From Bretschneidera sinensis (taxonomy: Eukaryota; Streptophyta; Magnoliopsida; Brassicales; Akaniaceae): a stretch of 64,000 nucleotides of DNA. The notes under the pieces were generated by a model, which made no database searches, was not told the DNA's origin, and saw only the letters and a program-made list of their open reading frames with translations. This document shows, piece by piece, positions 1 through 10,921 of this stretch. Within the stretch, counting starts at the first letter, position 1. Each line of letters starts with the position of its first letter. The position numbers were made by a program, and so were the translations under genes. Location of the stretch: assembly GCA_023935145.1 (NCBI GenBank), contig CM043698.1, positions 149,173,625-149,237,624 on the forward strand, written 5' to 3'.

Positions 1-181
1 ATATTATATATATAAACAAAGCTTATTAATATTATTTTTATTTATTCATTAGATTCGATTAATTTATCTACATCTGTAAGTAATTATCGTTTTGGTGTAC
101 TAAACTATTACTATCTTTTTATGTATAAAACTCTCAAACGTGTGAAGCCAAGGTTGGTGGATCATATATGCATAAATTTAT
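1..181. other. AT-rich left flank, no gene seen
   Basis: AT-rich sequence with no coding potential, RNA gene or repeat that I recognise. It ends where similarity to the upstream region of the second lectin gene begins. Confidence 0.5.
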
Positions 182-366
182 GTGCCAATCCATAAGATAG
201 ATAAAGCGGTGCAATTATAAAATTTTGATAATTAAATAGTCCCCTTTCCATTTCAAAACCGAAGTTCTATATAAGTTATCATGGAATGCCATTCAAATGC
301 AAATCAACCTTTAGCGATCTTCTGTAGTCTGGTATATACGTTAAATCTTTAGGGCACTCTAACTGC
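182..366 (+). promoter_or_regulatory. Promoter region of the lectin pseudogene
   Basis: This stretch matches 11461-11635, upstream of the intact lectin gene, almost base for base. Both contain TATATAA (here 268-274) 93 bp before the first ATG, followed by a conserved leader. The conservation shows that the tandem duplication included the promoter. Whether this copy is still transcribed cannot be told from sequence. Confidence 0.7.
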
Positions 367-3300
367 ATGATGGAAACCAAAAAGGTCAGGCCATTTGGAG
401 GTCAAGGTGGAAGCCAATGGGATGATGGTGCTTACATTATCATAAGGAAATTGATAGTAATTTATGGAACTGTAATAGACTCGATCTAAATTGAGTATGA
501 CAAGAATGAAAAATCTGTATGGTCTGCAAAGCATGGTGGAACCGGTGGACATGAACATCATGAGGTTTTTATAATGTTATTTCTGTCTTTTTTAATAAAA
601 AAATTAAGGACAAATGATTAAATAAATGTGACTATAATAGTTGGTATAACCGTAAGAGTCATATTCTTTTCTTTCCTTTCCTTCTTCATTCCTCTATTGT
701 TTTACTACTAATCAATTTTTTTTTGGAAAGATTTTAGTTGTAGACTCTTACCTTCGAATATCTAGGTTGGTTAAATAAATTCTCATAAACTAATTTTTAT
801 TTTATGATTTGAATCTATTAATTTTTATAAGTCGAACTTAACTACCCGAATGAGTACATCATTTCAATCTCTGGACATCACAAACTCTACATCACAGGAA
901 ATGATGTTGTTCACTCTCTTAAAATTGAAACCAACAAAAAAACATATGGACCTTTTGGAACTGAAGAAGGAAACTCTTTCTCAATTCCAGCATCTAGTGG
1001 CAAGATCGTTGGGTTTCTCGGAAGATCTGGTGCCTATATTGATTCCATAGGAGCATATGTTGCATCAATCTTTATTTCATACCCATATGTATCTTTTGGG
1101 CCATTTGGAGGGCAAGGTGGAAACTAGTGGGATGATGGGACTTACACTACTGTAAAGAAACTATGTATAATCTATGGAACTGTAATAGACTCGATCTAAA
1201 TTAAGTATGACAAGAATGGAAAATCTATATGGTCTGCAAAGCATGGTGGAACCGGTGGACACGAACATCATGAGGTTTTTATACGTTATTTTTGTCTTTT
1301 TAAAAAAAATAAGGATAAGTGATTAAATAAATGTGACTATAATAGTTGGTATAACTGTAAGAGTCATATTCTTTTCTTTCCTTTCCCTCTTCATTCCTTT
1401 ATTGTTTTACTACTAATCAATTTTTTTTTTGGAAAAGTTTTAGTCGTAGACTCTTACCTTCGAATATCTAGGTTGGTTAAATAAATTCTCATAAACTAAT
1501 TTTTATTTTATGATTTGAATCTATTAATTTTTATAGGTCGGACTTGACTATCCAAATGAGTATATCATTTCAATCTACGGACATCACAAACTCTACATCA
1601 CTTGAAATGATTGGTCACTCTCTTAAAATTGAAACAAACAAAAAAACATATAGACCTTTTGGAACTGAAGAAGGAAACTCTTTCTGAATTCCAGCATCTA
1701 GTGGCAAGATCGTTGGGTTTCTCGGAAGATCTGATGCCTATATCGATTCCATAGGAGCATATGTTGCGCCAATCTTTATTTAATACCCATATATATCTTT
1801 TGGGCCATTTGGAGGGCAAGGTAGAAACCAGTGGGATGATGGGACTTACACTACTGTAAAGAAACTACGTGTAATCTATGGAACTGTAATAGACTCGATC
1901 TAAATTGAGTATGACAAGAATGGAAAATCTGTATTGTCTGCAAGGCATGGTGGAACCGGTGGACACGAACATCATGAGGTTTTTTTATGTTATTTCTGTC
2001 TTTGTTTAATAAAAAAAATAAGGATAAGTGATTAAATAAATGTGACTATAATAGTTGGTATAACCGTAAGAGTCATATTCTTTTCTTTCCTTTTTTTTTT
2101 CCCTCTTCTTTCCTCTATTGTTTTACTACTAATCATTTTTTTTGGAAAGGTTTTAGTCGTAGACTTTTACCTTCGAATATCTAGGTTGGTTAAATAAATT
2201 CTCATAAACTAATTTTTATTTTATGATTTGAATCTATTAATTTTTATAGGTCAAACTTGATTATCTGAATGAGTACATCATCTCAATCTCTGGACATCAC
2301 AAACTCTACATCACAGGAAATGATGTTGTTCACTCTCTTAAAATTGAAACCAACAAAAAAAAAACATATGGACCTTTTGGAATTGAAGAAGGAAACTGAT
2401 GTAGGGCAGAATAGCGATTATTCTGCAGGCTAGTTTCAACAGATATTTCACAGGGAAACACACAAGAGGAACTCTAAAAACACAGAGAAATTTAAAATTA
2501 TGCAAATCAATAATAATCTTTTCGTTCGTGGCCTTCTTATTTATAAGGACAAAGTTAAAAAAGGTAAAATCCTCGAAAACATAAATTTGGGGAAAAATTA
2601 TGGAAAATACTAATTCTGAAAATAAATCACAAATGGAAAGTTCCCTAAAAACCGAAACTGCAAAATTGAAGGCCTAAACAACATTTTTTGGCTTAAAAGC
2701 AACTATGTTCAAAGTCCTAAGTTTTGCCCGGAAGCTCGTTTCCAATCAGACTAGGGTCTCCGGAGCCCGATCCGAGCCCGTGGCACGCTAACGATGTAAA
2801 CTGTTCTAGGTAGTCCAACTGCCATCTTTGCGATGATCTGCCAACTCAAGGTATCTCAGTGCCAACAATGTGCTATCTGACAACTCAGCATCATCTGACT
2901 CAGATCCTCTTGCATCAGAAACTCTTTCTCAATTCCAGCATCTAGTGGCAAAATCGTTGGGTTTCTCGGAAGATCTGGTGCCTATATCGATTCCATAGGA
3001 GCATATGTTGCGCCAATCTTTATTTCATACCCATATGTATCTTTTGGGCCATTTGGAGGGCAAGGTGGAAACCAGTGGGATGATGGGACTTACACTACTG
3101 TAAGGAAACTACGTGTAATCTATGGAACTGTAATAGACTCGATCCAAATTGAGTATGACAAGAATGGAGAATCTGTATGGTCTGCAAAGCATGGTGGAAC
3201 CGGTGGACACGAACATCATGGGGTTTTTTTTATGTTATTTCTGTCTTTTTTTTTTATAAAAAAATAAGAATAAATGATTAAATAAATGTGACTATAATAG

Positions 3301-3934
3301 TTGGTATAACCGTAAGAGTCATATTTTTTTATTTCCTTTCCTTTTTCTTTCCTCTATTGTTTTATTACTAATCAATTTTTTGTTTGGAAAGGTTTTAGTC
3401 GTAGACTATTACCTTCAAATATCTAGGTTGGTTAAATAAATTCTCATAAACTAATTTTTATTTTATGATTTGAATCTATTAATTTTTATAGGTTGAACTT
3501 ACTATTTAAATTAGTACATCATTTCAATCTCTGGACATCACAAACTCTACATCACAGGAAATGATGTTGTTCACTCTCTTAAAATTGAAACCAACAAAAA
3601 AACATATGGACCTTTTGGAATTGAAGAAGGAAACTCTTTCTGAATTCTAGCATCTAGTGGCAAGATCGTTGGGTTTCTCGTAAGATTTGGTGTCTATATC
3701 GATTCCATAGGAGCATATGTTGCGCCAATCTTTATTTCATACCCATATGTATCTTTTGGGCCATTTGGAGGGTAAGGTGGAAACTAGTGGGATGATAGGA
3801 CTTACACTACTGTAAGGCAACTATGTGTAATCTATGGAACTGTAATAGACTCGATCCAAATTGAGTATGACAAGAATGGAGAATCTGTATGGTCTGCAAA
3901 GGATGGTGGAACTGGTGGACATGAACATCATGAG
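367..3934 (+). pseudogene. Jacalin-related lectin pseudogene with five repeated domain exons
   Basis: A multi-domain jacalin-related (mannose-type) lectin, now broken. Exons seen by comparison with the intact paralogue: 367-564, 831-1274, 1537-1978, 2250-3222 (split by a solo LTR) and 3492-3934. Each internal exon codes for the C-terminal half of one jacalin fold, a linker and the N-terminal half of the next, starting with the GPFGGQGG motif. Defects: CAA-to-TAA stops at 487-489, 1197-1199 and 1901-1903, all at the same codon; CAG-to-TAG stops at 1125-1127 and 3785-3787; a TGA and a small deletion in exon 3; the acceptor before exon 2 changed from AG to AA; a frameshift near 3500. The last half-domain exon is absent, since similarity ends in the intron near 4076. 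The start ATG pair matches the paralogue. The introns between repeats are nearly identical, which points to recent amplification inside the gene. Confidence 0.9.
2397..2917. mobile_element. Solo LTR inserted in lectin exon 4
   Basis: A 521-bp block interrupts the lectin exon. It begins TGATGTAGGG and ends TTGCATCA, so it has the TG...CA ends of a plant LTR with short inverted termini. It is flanked by the 5-bp direct repeat GAAAC (2392-2396 and 2918-2922). Lectin sequence resumes exactly after the second repeat. No gag/pol, primer-binding site or second LTR is present, so this is a solo LTR left by LTR-LTR recombination. A TATTTATAA string near 2544-2553 could be its TATA box on the plus strand. 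The family is not identified; no other copy is seen in the window. Confidence 0.85.
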
Positions 3935-4645
3935 GTTTTTTTTAATGTTATTTCTGTATTTTAAAAAAAAATAAGGATAAGTGATTAATTGACTATAATA
4001 GTTGGTATAACCGTAAGAGTCATATTCTTTTCTTTCATTTCCCTCTTTCTTCCTCTATTGTTTTACTACTAATCAATAGAATATGTATACGAAAAGTATG
4101 AGTTTTTTTAAAAAAAAAAACTCTTTCTATAAGTATTTTCGCCCTTGTCTGTCCTCATATAGAACATACCCAAGGCATTTTCATCTTTCTCTTTTAGTTT
4201 TAATTGGGTTTTGTTTTCTGTCTCAAGTCTCAACGAAGAAGACAATGAACAATATTTTCTTTTGTTTTCTATTTTTTTTACTCGTCACTCAATCTTTATA
4301 GTTTAGACTATGGGTATTTGATTATTATATAATATAAAATGAATATTTTCATTTCTTATTTGCTAGTTGATGGGGTACAGAAGAATATGGAGGCAAATTT
4401 GTAATTGTAATCATGAAAGAATTATATTTTGGTAGGAGATTTAGCACCGAGTATTTGATTAGGATTTAATTTTTTGGAATAGGATTAGGACATAGTTTTT
4501 TTTATTAGTATTGAATTTCTTTATTTACAGTGTTGGATTAGGACTAAGATTTTTAAAGATCTCTGTATAAGAGATCCCTATGCTAATTTTTGGGTAGCTT
4601 TGAATGAATAAAAATTATTTGATATTAAGTATCGATTTCTTCTTA
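3935..4645. other. Last lectin-type intron, then unclassified sequence
   Basis: Up to about 4076 this is the lectin-type intron that follows exon 5. The sequence then diverges. The part near 4440-4640 has a TATAAGAGATC string followed by a polyadenylation-like AATAAAAA, which resembles the R-U5 part of a plant LTR. No partner LTR or internal domain was found, so I leave it unclassified. No convincing ORF. Confidence 0.35.
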
Positions 4646-5515
4646 ACCTTTAGGGTAGTCTAGCTTCTTTTCCAATAGCTTGTCTCTCTTCCAATCCCCA
4701 GGGTAGCTTGTCTCTCTTCCAATCCCTAGGGTAGCTTGTCTCTCTTCCAATCCTCAGGGTAGCTTGTCTCTCTTCCAATCCCTAGGGTAGCCTGGTGCTC
4801 TTCCAATCCCTAGGGTAGCCTAGCTCTTTTCTAATCCTCAGGGTAACTTGACTCTCTTCCAATCCCCATGGTAGCTTTGCTATCTTCTAATCCCCATGGT
4901 AACTTGGCTCTCTTCCAATCCCCAAGGTAGCCTGGCTCTCTTCCAATCCCCAAGGTAGCCTGGCTCTCTTCCAATCCCCAGGTAGCTTGGCTCTCTTCCA
5001 ATCCCCAAGGTAGCTTGGGTTTTTTCCAGTCCCCAGGGTAACTGAGCTCTCTTCTAGTCCCCAGGTAGCCAGATTCGTTTCCAATCCCCAGGGTAGCTTG
5101 GCTCTCTTCTAGTCCCCAGGGTAGCCTGGCTTTCTTCTAGTCCCAAGGGTAGCCCGACTCTCTTCCAGTCCCCATGGTAGCCCGACTCTCATCTAGTCCC
5201 TAGGGTAGCCTGTACTGGCTCTCTTCCACTCCCCAGGGTAGCCTAGCTCTCTTCCAGTCCCCAAGGTAGCCCGACTTTCTTCTAAACCCTAGGGTAGCCC
5301 GACTCTCTTCCAATCCCCAAGTAGTCGGGCTCTCTTTTAGTCCCCAAGGTAGCCCAACTCTCTTCCACTCCCCAATGTATCGGCTCTGTTCCAATCCCCA
5401 GGGTAGCCTAGCTCTCTTCCAATCCCCATGGTAACCTCCCTCTCTTCCAATCCCCAAGGTAGCCTGGATTCTATTCCAATCCTGCCTGGTTTTTATTTCA
5501 ATCCCTAGGGTAGCC
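4646..5515. repeat. 28-bp minisatellite, about 31 units
   Basis: Tandem array of a roughly 28-bp unit, consensus near GGTAGCCTGGCTCTCTTCC followed by AATCCCCAG. Units vary by substitutions and by 1-2 bp indels. Because 28 is not a multiple of three and the unit lacks stops on the minus strand, the array gives spurious open frames rich in Trp, Gly, Glu and Arg in all three frames. A shorter array of the same unit lies at 18480-18895 in the duplicated block. Confidence 0.9.
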
Positions 5516-5867
5516 TGGTTTATATTTCTTATCTCTTATTTTCTATCATATCCTACATCACTAGTAGAACACTTTTTTCTATATTAGTATTACTATTAGT
5601 GGTAGTTTAGTGCCACTTATTTTACATAGTCAATTAGTGCCTAGTGGCTTATTTTTTAAATAGTTTAGTGGGATAGGTGTCACAAAACTTAATAGTTTAA
5701 TTGTCACATGTTTAGAAATTGGAAGTTTGTGACTTTTAGTGGGTTAGTTTGGCTTGAGGATGCTCCCCAGGCTATTGAGGCTTCTTTTTATCTGATGTAA
5801 TGTTTTTAACTTATCTTTGGAATTCTAATTTCTTTTATAAAAACGAAAATTGATATTGTGCATATAT
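5516..5867. other. Duplicated non-coding block, possible CACTA-type end
   Basis: Matches 18896-19242 in the second unit. It contains CACTAGTAGAAC at 5559-5570 followed by short repeats built on ATTAGTGGTAGT and TTAGTGCCAC. That resembles one terminus of a CACTA (EnSpm) DNA transposon. No opposite terminus or 3-bp target duplication was found, so at most this is a relic. Confidence 0.3.
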
Positions 5868-5884
5868 ATGATATACATTTTTTT
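5868..5884. repeat. LINE target-site duplication, left copy
   Basis: ATGATATACATTTTTTT occurs here and again at 7354-7370, bracketing the first LINE. A direct repeat of about 17 bp ending in a T run is typical of L1-type target-primed insertion. Confidence 0.75.
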
Positions 5885-7353
5885 ATGAGTAAAGAAATAT
5901 TATTAAGAAAAACGGAGCACCAAAAGGGTGCAACTCAAAGCCAAAGGTTAATTATAAGAGAGGAAATCCATAAAATCCAAAAGGTCAAGATTATTTTCGA
6001 AGAAATTTCCTTTAATCCAAAAATTAAGAGTATTTAGCCTTCTATCTCTAATGGTAACAAAACTTCTCTCACGACCATCAAAGGCTCTACAATTTCTTTC
6101 ATTCCACACTAGCCAAAAAATCGAGTGTGGAATCAATGAATAAGCCTTTTTTTACTTCTTGTGGCACTTGAAACCCACTCCAAGCCCAAACTTCATCTTT
6201 AACGATACTCATTACTACCCAAGAAATCTCCAAAATGTTATAGGACATCTCCCACAAGCTTCTAGCCAACGAACATTCCAATAAAAGATGAAAACCGAAC
6301 TTGTTGCATCTTTTGCAAATAAAACATCTATTAAAAAAAACTCTCCCCTTTCTTTGCAAATTATAAATGGTATGAATTTTCCCTCAAGAAGCTTCCCAAA
6401 CAAAAAAACTTGCTTTCTTAGGAGCACCAAATTGCTTTCCACCGGAAATTAGGAGATGTAACCGATTGATCCCTATTAGACAAAATCTTATAGAAACACT
6501 TCACCTTAAAACCTTTTTACGGATTAGGACCCCATCTAGCCATGTCTTCTCATCTCCCATCCATTCTAGTGTTGTATAAAGTCTCAAGAAATCTAACAAT
6601 CCCCCCAAATTCCCAATCATGGACAATACAGATGAGCAGCACATCCCAAAGAACCCCATCAAAAGTAAAGCACAAGAGCTAATTAGAGTATACTTGGTCA
6701 TCACAATATTAAAACTTTCGAAAATTGATCTTTTAAAGGGGTGTTCCCAAACCAAATATCATACCAAAGCCAAGTTCTCTCACCATTACCAACCAAAATC
6801 GAAAAATAAGGAATAAAAGCCTCCCTTTCCAAATTCATTTCCAAACTCCCACCCCGTAAGCCTTGCTTACCTATTGGACATCCAACCATTAATGTCTAGC
6901 CCATACGTAGCAATCACTACTTTTCTCCAAAGATGATTCCTCTCCACTAGAAACCTTCATAACCATTTCCTAAGAAGTGCTTTATTAAATAAGAAAAGAG
7001 ATTTAATACATAATCTCTTTTTCTCCAAAGGTTGTTTAACCACCTCTATCTCACCAAATGATACTTAACATCCACTCCCGTGTTACCCAAAATAAATCTT
7101 TTTTGAATCCTCTCTAACCAATTAGTCACTGAAGAAGGAATAAGGAAAAAAAATTTGACGTAGATAGGAAGGTTAGAAAGAGTGCTCTTAATAAGAGTAA
7201 GACTCCCCCACAGTAGTGATTCTTCCATCAGGCCAATATTTTCTCGAATTTTTCCTCAATCAGATTCCAAGATAAGTAATAGGAAGTGATCCCACTTTGC
7301 AACCTATCAAGTTTGTAAGAAAACGACCATTAATATCTTCTCCAAGCAGAATT
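5885..7353 (-). mobile_element. 5'-truncated LINE (L1-like), unit 1
   Basis: Reads on the minus strand. From 7350 leftwards: the end of the reverse transcriptase (GCKVGSLPITYLG), a thumb-like stretch (TLIKSTLSNLPIYV, then NWLERIQKRFILGNTG), a tryptophan-rich stretch (LWYDIWFGNTPLKDQF), and a zf-RVT domain with its CFICKRC knuckle near 6310. The 3' end is at 5885, next to a T run on the plus strand. Frameshifts and stops break it into pieces, and the endonuclease and the catalytic RT core are missing, so it is 5'-truncated and dead. Target duplications lie at 5868-5884 and 7354-7370. The same insertion exists in unit 2, where it is split by 33 kb of LTR elements. Confidence 0.85.
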
Positions 7354-7370
7354 ATGATATACATTTTTTT

Positions 7371-7740
7371 GATAAGCAGGAAATTTATTAAAAAGCACCA
7401 AGAAGGTGCACCACAAAGCCAAAGACTATTTACAATGGAGGAAATATACAAAACCTAAGAGATCATTATTATTTACAAAGAAATTTCTTCTAATAAAAAA
7501 ATTAAGAGTATTGATCCAACTATCTCTTATAGATGCAATCGAACTTTCAAAACATTTGAAGGCCTCCCCTCTTTTCACGCTATCCATCGAATCGAGTGTG
7601 GAATTAAAACAAAAGCCTTTTTGACCACCTTGGAAGCCATTACAACGCTCCAAGCCTAAACTTCATCTCTCACGGACTTGCAACCACTCAAGAGACCCAC
7701 ACAATTCTATATACCATTTCCCACAAGCTTCTAGCAAAAG
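7371..7740 (-). mobile_element. Second short LINE 3' fragment, unit 1
   Basis: A further 3' end of the same LINE family on the minus strand. It begins at the T run that also serves as target duplication of the neighbouring LINE, and its first bases share the GGTGCAxCxCAAAGCCAAAG block with it. Only the last part of ORF2 is left, with stops. An ATATGATATA string at both ends may be its own target duplication. The copy in unit 2 is 53324-53705. Confidence 0.7.
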
Positions 7741-8187
7741 ACACATATATGATATATATGATATATTATTGTCTTAGTGTTTTTATAGATTTCGATAAAC
7801 AAAAAGATGAGTTAACTACTAGTTAATTGATTTTGTATTTTAACAAAAGTAAAAAATTATATATACAATTGAATTTAATTTAGTATATATGGTTTTAACT
7901 TATCAAAACAAATATATATGGCATTAATGTTTAAGTTAGTATGTGTTTGCATTAAAGTAATGGTGATAAATTGATTACATATCGAAAATCTATGATATTT
8001 CTTAATATAGTTTATGTTATATGAATTATAACCATTTTATACATATTTTTTGCGTCTACACTCCAGATAACAACTTTGTGTGTTTGCTTGTGTTGTGTGT
8101 AAATGCTAAATATTTATGAAATATGATAGTATGTATCTTGGAAAGGAAATGAATATACTATCTTTTTTATCTTTCTCAATTTCTTAG
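7741..8187 (+). other. AT-rich intron-like sequence
   Basis: AT-rich, without coding potential, ending in a pyrimidine tract and the AG acceptor at 8186-8187. It matches 53706-54205 closely. The unit 2 copy has an extra GC-richer insert (CGCCTCACC and GCGCCTTGCG motifs) near 54030-54080. Confidence 0.6.
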
Positions 8188-8373
8188 GAAGCCGTCAACG
8201 AAGTAATGGAAAGAGTACCCCTGCTGAATGAGATTGTTGATCACTACAGTGGACCAGATAGGGTAAGTGCAAAACAACAACAAGAGGAGTTAGAAAGAGT
8301 CGCAAAAACAATCCCAAAGACTGCACCTGCTTCTGTAAAGCGGTTTGCTAACCGTGCAGTTTTTTCTCTTCAG
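8188..8373 (+). pseudogene. Orphan exon of a conserved plant gene, unit 1 copy
   Basis: A 62-codon open exon starting EAVNEVMERVPLL and ending ANRAVFSLQ, bounded by a good acceptor (TTCTTAG) and donor (CAG|GTTAGT). The copy at 54206-54391 differs at a handful of residues (for example NEIV/KEIV and VSAK/VTAK). There the next and last exon lies downstream; here the homology stops near 9236 and a deubiquitinase fragment replaces it. No upstream exons are visible. I read it as a truncated duplicate. The family looks conserved and soluble (charged, helical), but I do not recognise it with enough certainty to name it. Confidence 0.6.
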
Positions 8374-9236
8374 GTTAGTATTAGATCCTCATCATCTTTC
8401 ATTCATGTTTAGTTGATTTGAGTTGCATTCTATCATACTTATTGAGGGAAATGCTTTGCTATTGACCATCATGTTTGATGCCTGGAAAATGCGGCTATGC
8501 TGTGTCAAAATTGTATCATTGGTTGCTCAAGAGACAATAGTCAGCAGAATTATCATCTTTTATATAAGCTAGGGCTCAAATTTGTGGACATATATGAAAG
8601 TGAGTTCATCTAGTAAACGCTTGAGACATTTTTATACAACTGCATTCTGAGCCATGGGATATCCAGCATTGGAATTAGTTAAAATGGTTTGTTTCATCCA
8701 AATCTCAACTACTTGGGTTTTTCTCAATTTTTAATTGAATATATTGTCTAGAGGAAAACAAAAATAAAAGAAATGGCAGGCGTATAAAGGTGCTCAAAAA
8801 ACATGTCACAGTGGTCAGTGCTTGAAAGCAGGTGTTTTTACCATTTTTCCCTCTTCTTGATTTTGCTAAAGTTTCTATGTATTTCATCGGAAAGAGTGAA
8901 AGACTACTTGTGAGTTAAAACTTAAAAAGAATTAGAATTATAGAGTGAAATTTTAGCTTGAAATACTAAGATTATTAATAATTTGAGTAAAACATTAGAA
9001 CTGAAGGTAAAAAATTTTGGCCAAGAATACTGTAAATTACTCTAGTTTTATTTTTTAAATATACTCACTACATAATGAGAATAAAAGTTGACTAGTTAAA
9101 TATTAAACCCAACAGAGCATGCCCGCTCTTACACATTTCTTTTAACTTTGATATTAACTAATATCCATAAAATGTTTTCTATTAAAATTACTTATCAAAA
9201 AAAGGTTTTCTATTAAAACTAATTCCAACAGAGAAC
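8374..9236 (+). other. Intron remnant shared with unit 2
   Basis: Closely matches 54392-55237, the start of the intron after the homologous exon. Similarity ends at about 9236/55237 in an ATTAAAACTAATT string, which marks the right end of the duplicated unit. No gene seen. Confidence 0.65.
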
Positions 9237-9504
9237 CATCAAAAAGAGAGAATTGTGCTGTACTTGATTCATCTGAAGAAACCTATTGGAATGGTGCTAC
9301 TAATTCGCCCTGTGCTAATAATAGTTAATCAAAGGAGGGTCAGAACAATCTGATAATGGACACTAGAAAATGAAAGTCAGTTCCCTCTACATGTATCTAT
9401 ATAGTATATATAGATCTTTCCTTTGTAAACTGTTAGTACTTTTATTGAGTTCTTGGGTTGTGTATGCAATTGTTAATTCATTATTTGCTATCCTATTGTC
9501 TCAG
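9237..9504 (+). other. Sequence before the deubiquitinase fragment
   Basis: The first 110 bp keep one open frame containing CAVLDSSEETYWNG. This could be a worn upstream exon from the low-complexity region that precedes the catalytic domain in plant UBPs, but I cannot confirm it. The rest is intron-like and ends in the acceptor at 9503-9504. Confidence 0.35.
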
Positions 9505-10921
9505 ATGCTTTTTCCTTACGAGGAATTTGTGAAGTTCTTTCAGTGTGAAGTCTCTGACTTATCACCTAGGGGCCTTCTAAATTGTGGGAACAGGTACTGC
9601 TATCATTATTTATGCCTTTCACTATATTCTATCACAAATTTAGGAATAGCATCTTAATGGAAAGGCATGAAGATTTTCTGATTAATATATGCAAACTAGA
9701 ACTAAAACAAATATTTATATCTTGGTTGGCATATGTAGCTTAAAAGTGAAATAAAATTAACCTCAATATTATGTTGCATATGCTCTTCCCCCAACTAAAA
9801 CAAGAGGTAGAATTTATTTATTTCAATTATTTGTAAATGGAAAGCTTAATGCATAAATCATAATACGAGCATGTGGATTCATAACATAACGATAGCTTCT
9901 GTTTGTGCACATAAAAGTTGTAGGGGTATATTTTTTCTTAGCACCTTGTGTGTGATTCTATGTATTAATTATAATTTTTATTTTGCAGTTGCTATGCTAA
10001 TGCTGTGTTACAGTGTTTAACCTGCACAAAGCCTCTGATAATCTATTTGCTTCGTAGATCACATTCAAGAGCCTGTACTTATATTTTTTGCTTCTCCTCC
10101 TTGTTAATTGGGAATAAAGTACTGTTAAATTATTCTTCCGCCCCTTTTGTGACTTTTATTATCTATTATATGCATGATAGGTTGTGGGAAAGATTGGTGT
10201 CTTACATGTGAACTTGAGCAACATGTAATGATGTTAAGAGAAAGTGGGGGCCCTCTGTCATAATGCGGAATTTTATTTGCCAGATTGGTGATGAAAGTCA
10301 GGAAGATGCTCATGAATTTTTAAGGTCATTCAAGATTTACTAGCTGATTTGTATCCTAAACTTTTATTTTCTCTATACCATTTCTGCTTCTCTTCACTCC
10401 ATTTTACCACATGAAAAGATTCAATTTAAAAAATTTTGGACTTCCATATTTGGATGGAAGAGTGGAGTGTTCATGTTTCTTTCTTTGAAGGTCTAATTTC
10501 ATAAATGATGTGGTCTCTATCCAGGCTTTTGATTGCCTCTATGCAATCCATATGTTTGGAGGGACTGGGTGGTGAGGGCAAGGTCTATCCTAGATTGCAA
10601 GAAACTTTTATACAACGTGCTTTCGGTGGGTGTCTTCGGTCAAAGGTGTTTAGTTCTCTTTCTTTCTTGTAACTTTGGTTATAGTGGTATCTTTATAACC
10701 TTCCTATTTTTTCATCTTTATTTCTACTCTTTCCTACCCTGAATGTCAGTTTCAGTGCAACAGGTTAAGTGTCTGAGGTGTTATCATGAGTCAGAAATAT
10801 ATGAAAACATCATGGATCTTCCATTAGAGATATATGGTTGGGTTGAGTCATTGGAGGATGCACTGACTCAGTTTACAACCCCTGAAGATTTGGATGGAGA
10901 TAACCTGTATAGATGTGGAAG
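9505..10921 (+). pseudogene. Ubiquitin-specific protease (UBP) catalytic-domain fragment, broken
   Basis: Five exons with GT-AG borders: 9505-9593, 9989-10074, 10181-10324, 10525-10645 and 10764-10921. They encode the N-terminal half of a C19 (USP) cysteine protease, which removes ubiquitin from proteins. Visible: the Cys box split across exons 1 and 2 (LLNCGN then SCYANAVLQCL), the QEDAHEFLR motif in exon 3, and zinc-finger-like KCLRCYHESE with YGWVESLEDALTQF in exon 5. The pattern resembles the plant UBP15-19 group. Exon 3 has a deletion of about 18-20 bp after SGGPLS that shifts the frame into TAA. The N-terminal region and all exons after the CGR motif, including the catalytic His box, are missing. 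It is therefore a non-functional partial copy placed between the two duplicated units. Confidence 0.85.

Noticed and set aside
850..1050. Short frames starting MSTSFQSLDITNS over the lectin exons
   Set aside because: They are the +1 frame of the lectin exon; the true frame reads YPNEYIISISGHHKLYI.
4083..4301. 72-codon Phe/Leu-rich frame
   Set aside because: Low-complexity translation of poly-T and CTTT-rich DNA, with no homologue or splice context.
4887..5457. Minus-strand open frames rich in Trp, Gly, Arg and Glu
   Set aside because: They are by-products of a stop-free 28-bp minisatellite read in three frames, with no gene structure.
4646..5515. Regular repeats that could suggest a CRISPR-like array
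   Set aside because: Units are directly adjacent with no unique spacers, and the context is a plant nuclear genome.
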